A stretch of 39,354 bases of DNA from Micrococcales bacterium (GTDB lineage: Bacteria; Actinomycetota; Actinomycetes; S36-B12; UBA10799): positions 1 to 39,354 of the forward strand of contig JADKAV010000022.1 in NCBI GenBank assembly GCA_016719135.1, read 5' to 3'. A program made the position numbers and the translations under genes. The notes under the pieces are model-generated. The model was given only the letters and a program-made list of their open reading frames with translations, was not told the DNA's origin and ran no database searches. This document shows, piece after piece, positions 39,119 to 39,354 of this stretch (the stretch's first letter is position 1; each line of letters begins with the position of its first letter).

Positions 39119-39354
39119 CCAGCACCCCAGGCAGCAGGCCCCGGATCCGACCAGTAGTCGAAGCCCGACGATCTCCGGTACGGGCGGTCATAGTCCGAGT
39201 CGAAGCACGTGCACGGCTCAGGGCTGGGAGCATTCCAGCGGGACCCGTGGGAAACGTATAGTTGTGGTTCCTTGTCATGCCAGTTGACCAGCGTCACCGG
39301 TGTGCTTGCGGGCAACTCCATGAGAGGCAGGGTCGCCTCGAACCGTCGCTGCGC
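39115..39354 (-). CDS. 3' part of an unassigned gene that starts beyond the window
   Basis: The minus strand is open from the window edge to the TGA at 39115, about 79 codons (AQRRFEATLPLMELPASTPV, then VNWHDKEPQLYVSHGSRWN, and CTCFDSDYDRPYRRSSGFDYW). The composition is protein-like (Trp, Tyr, Asp-rich). No start or family is visible. Confidence 0.4.
   Translation of the reverse strand, partial: AQRRFEATLPLMELPASTPVTLVNWHDKEPQLYVSHGSRWNAPSPEPCTCFDSDYDRPYRRSSGFDYWSDPGPAAWGAG

Noticed and set aside
1..39354. CRISPR arrays, tRNA and rRNA genes, insertion sequences
   Set aside because: Looked for on both strands by eye. No regular spaced repeats, cloverleaf candidates, rRNA-like stretches, transposase or integrase frames were found.

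Overview
The window is high-GC DNA from an actinobacterium. The signs are: GTG and TTG starts; many 3- to 8-bp gene overlaps; a WS/DGAT acyltransferase; a mycobacterial-type LexA box in front of a DUF222/HNH (13E12-type) gene; a DtxR/IdeR iron box; and many genes whose start codon lies 6-8 nt behind a TAnnnT hexamer, as expected of leaderless mRNAs. No rRNA, tRNA or CRISPR array was seen. The sequence does not fix the genus.

Region 1 (about 1-5.6 kb): a membrane protein of the lysylphosphatidylglycerol-synthase transmembrane family, then a tightly coupled trio: a MoxR-type AAA+ ATPase, a protein joining an HExxH metallopeptidase-like part to a VWA domain with an intact DxSxS motif, and a 350-aa protein I cannot assign. 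Convergent with the trio, 6 bp away, is a NYN-domain/OST-HTH putative RNase. Region 2 (5.7-14.2 kb): lipid and alcohol metabolism. A TetR-regulated operon (aldehyde dehydrogenase, GMC oxidoreductase, tetR) sits downstream of a WS/DGAT gene. It is followed by an ArsR regulator with a two-domain SRPBCC protein, and an SDR-cupin operon. Region 3 (14.2-18.1 kb): an unassigned protein, a small protein of two homing-endonuclease-associated repeats, two coupled membrane proteins, a DUF1801-like protein, and an FAD oxidoreductase broken by a one-base frameshift.

Region 4 (18.1-38.9 kb) is accessory in character. It carries seven toxin-antitoxin modules (four AbrB- or PSK-type VapB with VapC, two RHH-MazF, one antitoxin with a frameshifted PIN toxin). 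Between them lie a Zn-dependent alcohol dehydrogenase, a secreted S8 peptidase, a DUF2200 protein, an SOS-box DUF222/HNH gene, an iron(III) ABC importer operon behind a DtxR/IdeR box, a drug-type ABC-2 exporter operon, and several unassigned families: tandem paralogues, one gene with a decayed second copy, and a membrane pair with a Tyr/Asp/Pro-rich tail. Two 58-bp hairpin repeats and a perfect 16-bp-arm inverted repeat occupy the two longest gene-poor gaps. The last 400 bases hold the 3' part of a gene that begins outside the window.

Across the window at least six places show a short tandem gain (one base in a homopolymer, or one dinucleotide) that breaks a recognisable reading frame: 17676, 18759, 18971, 23794, 38674 and 38854. 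They are either genuine slippage mutations or assembly indels. This should be settled before any of those genes is called a pseudogene.
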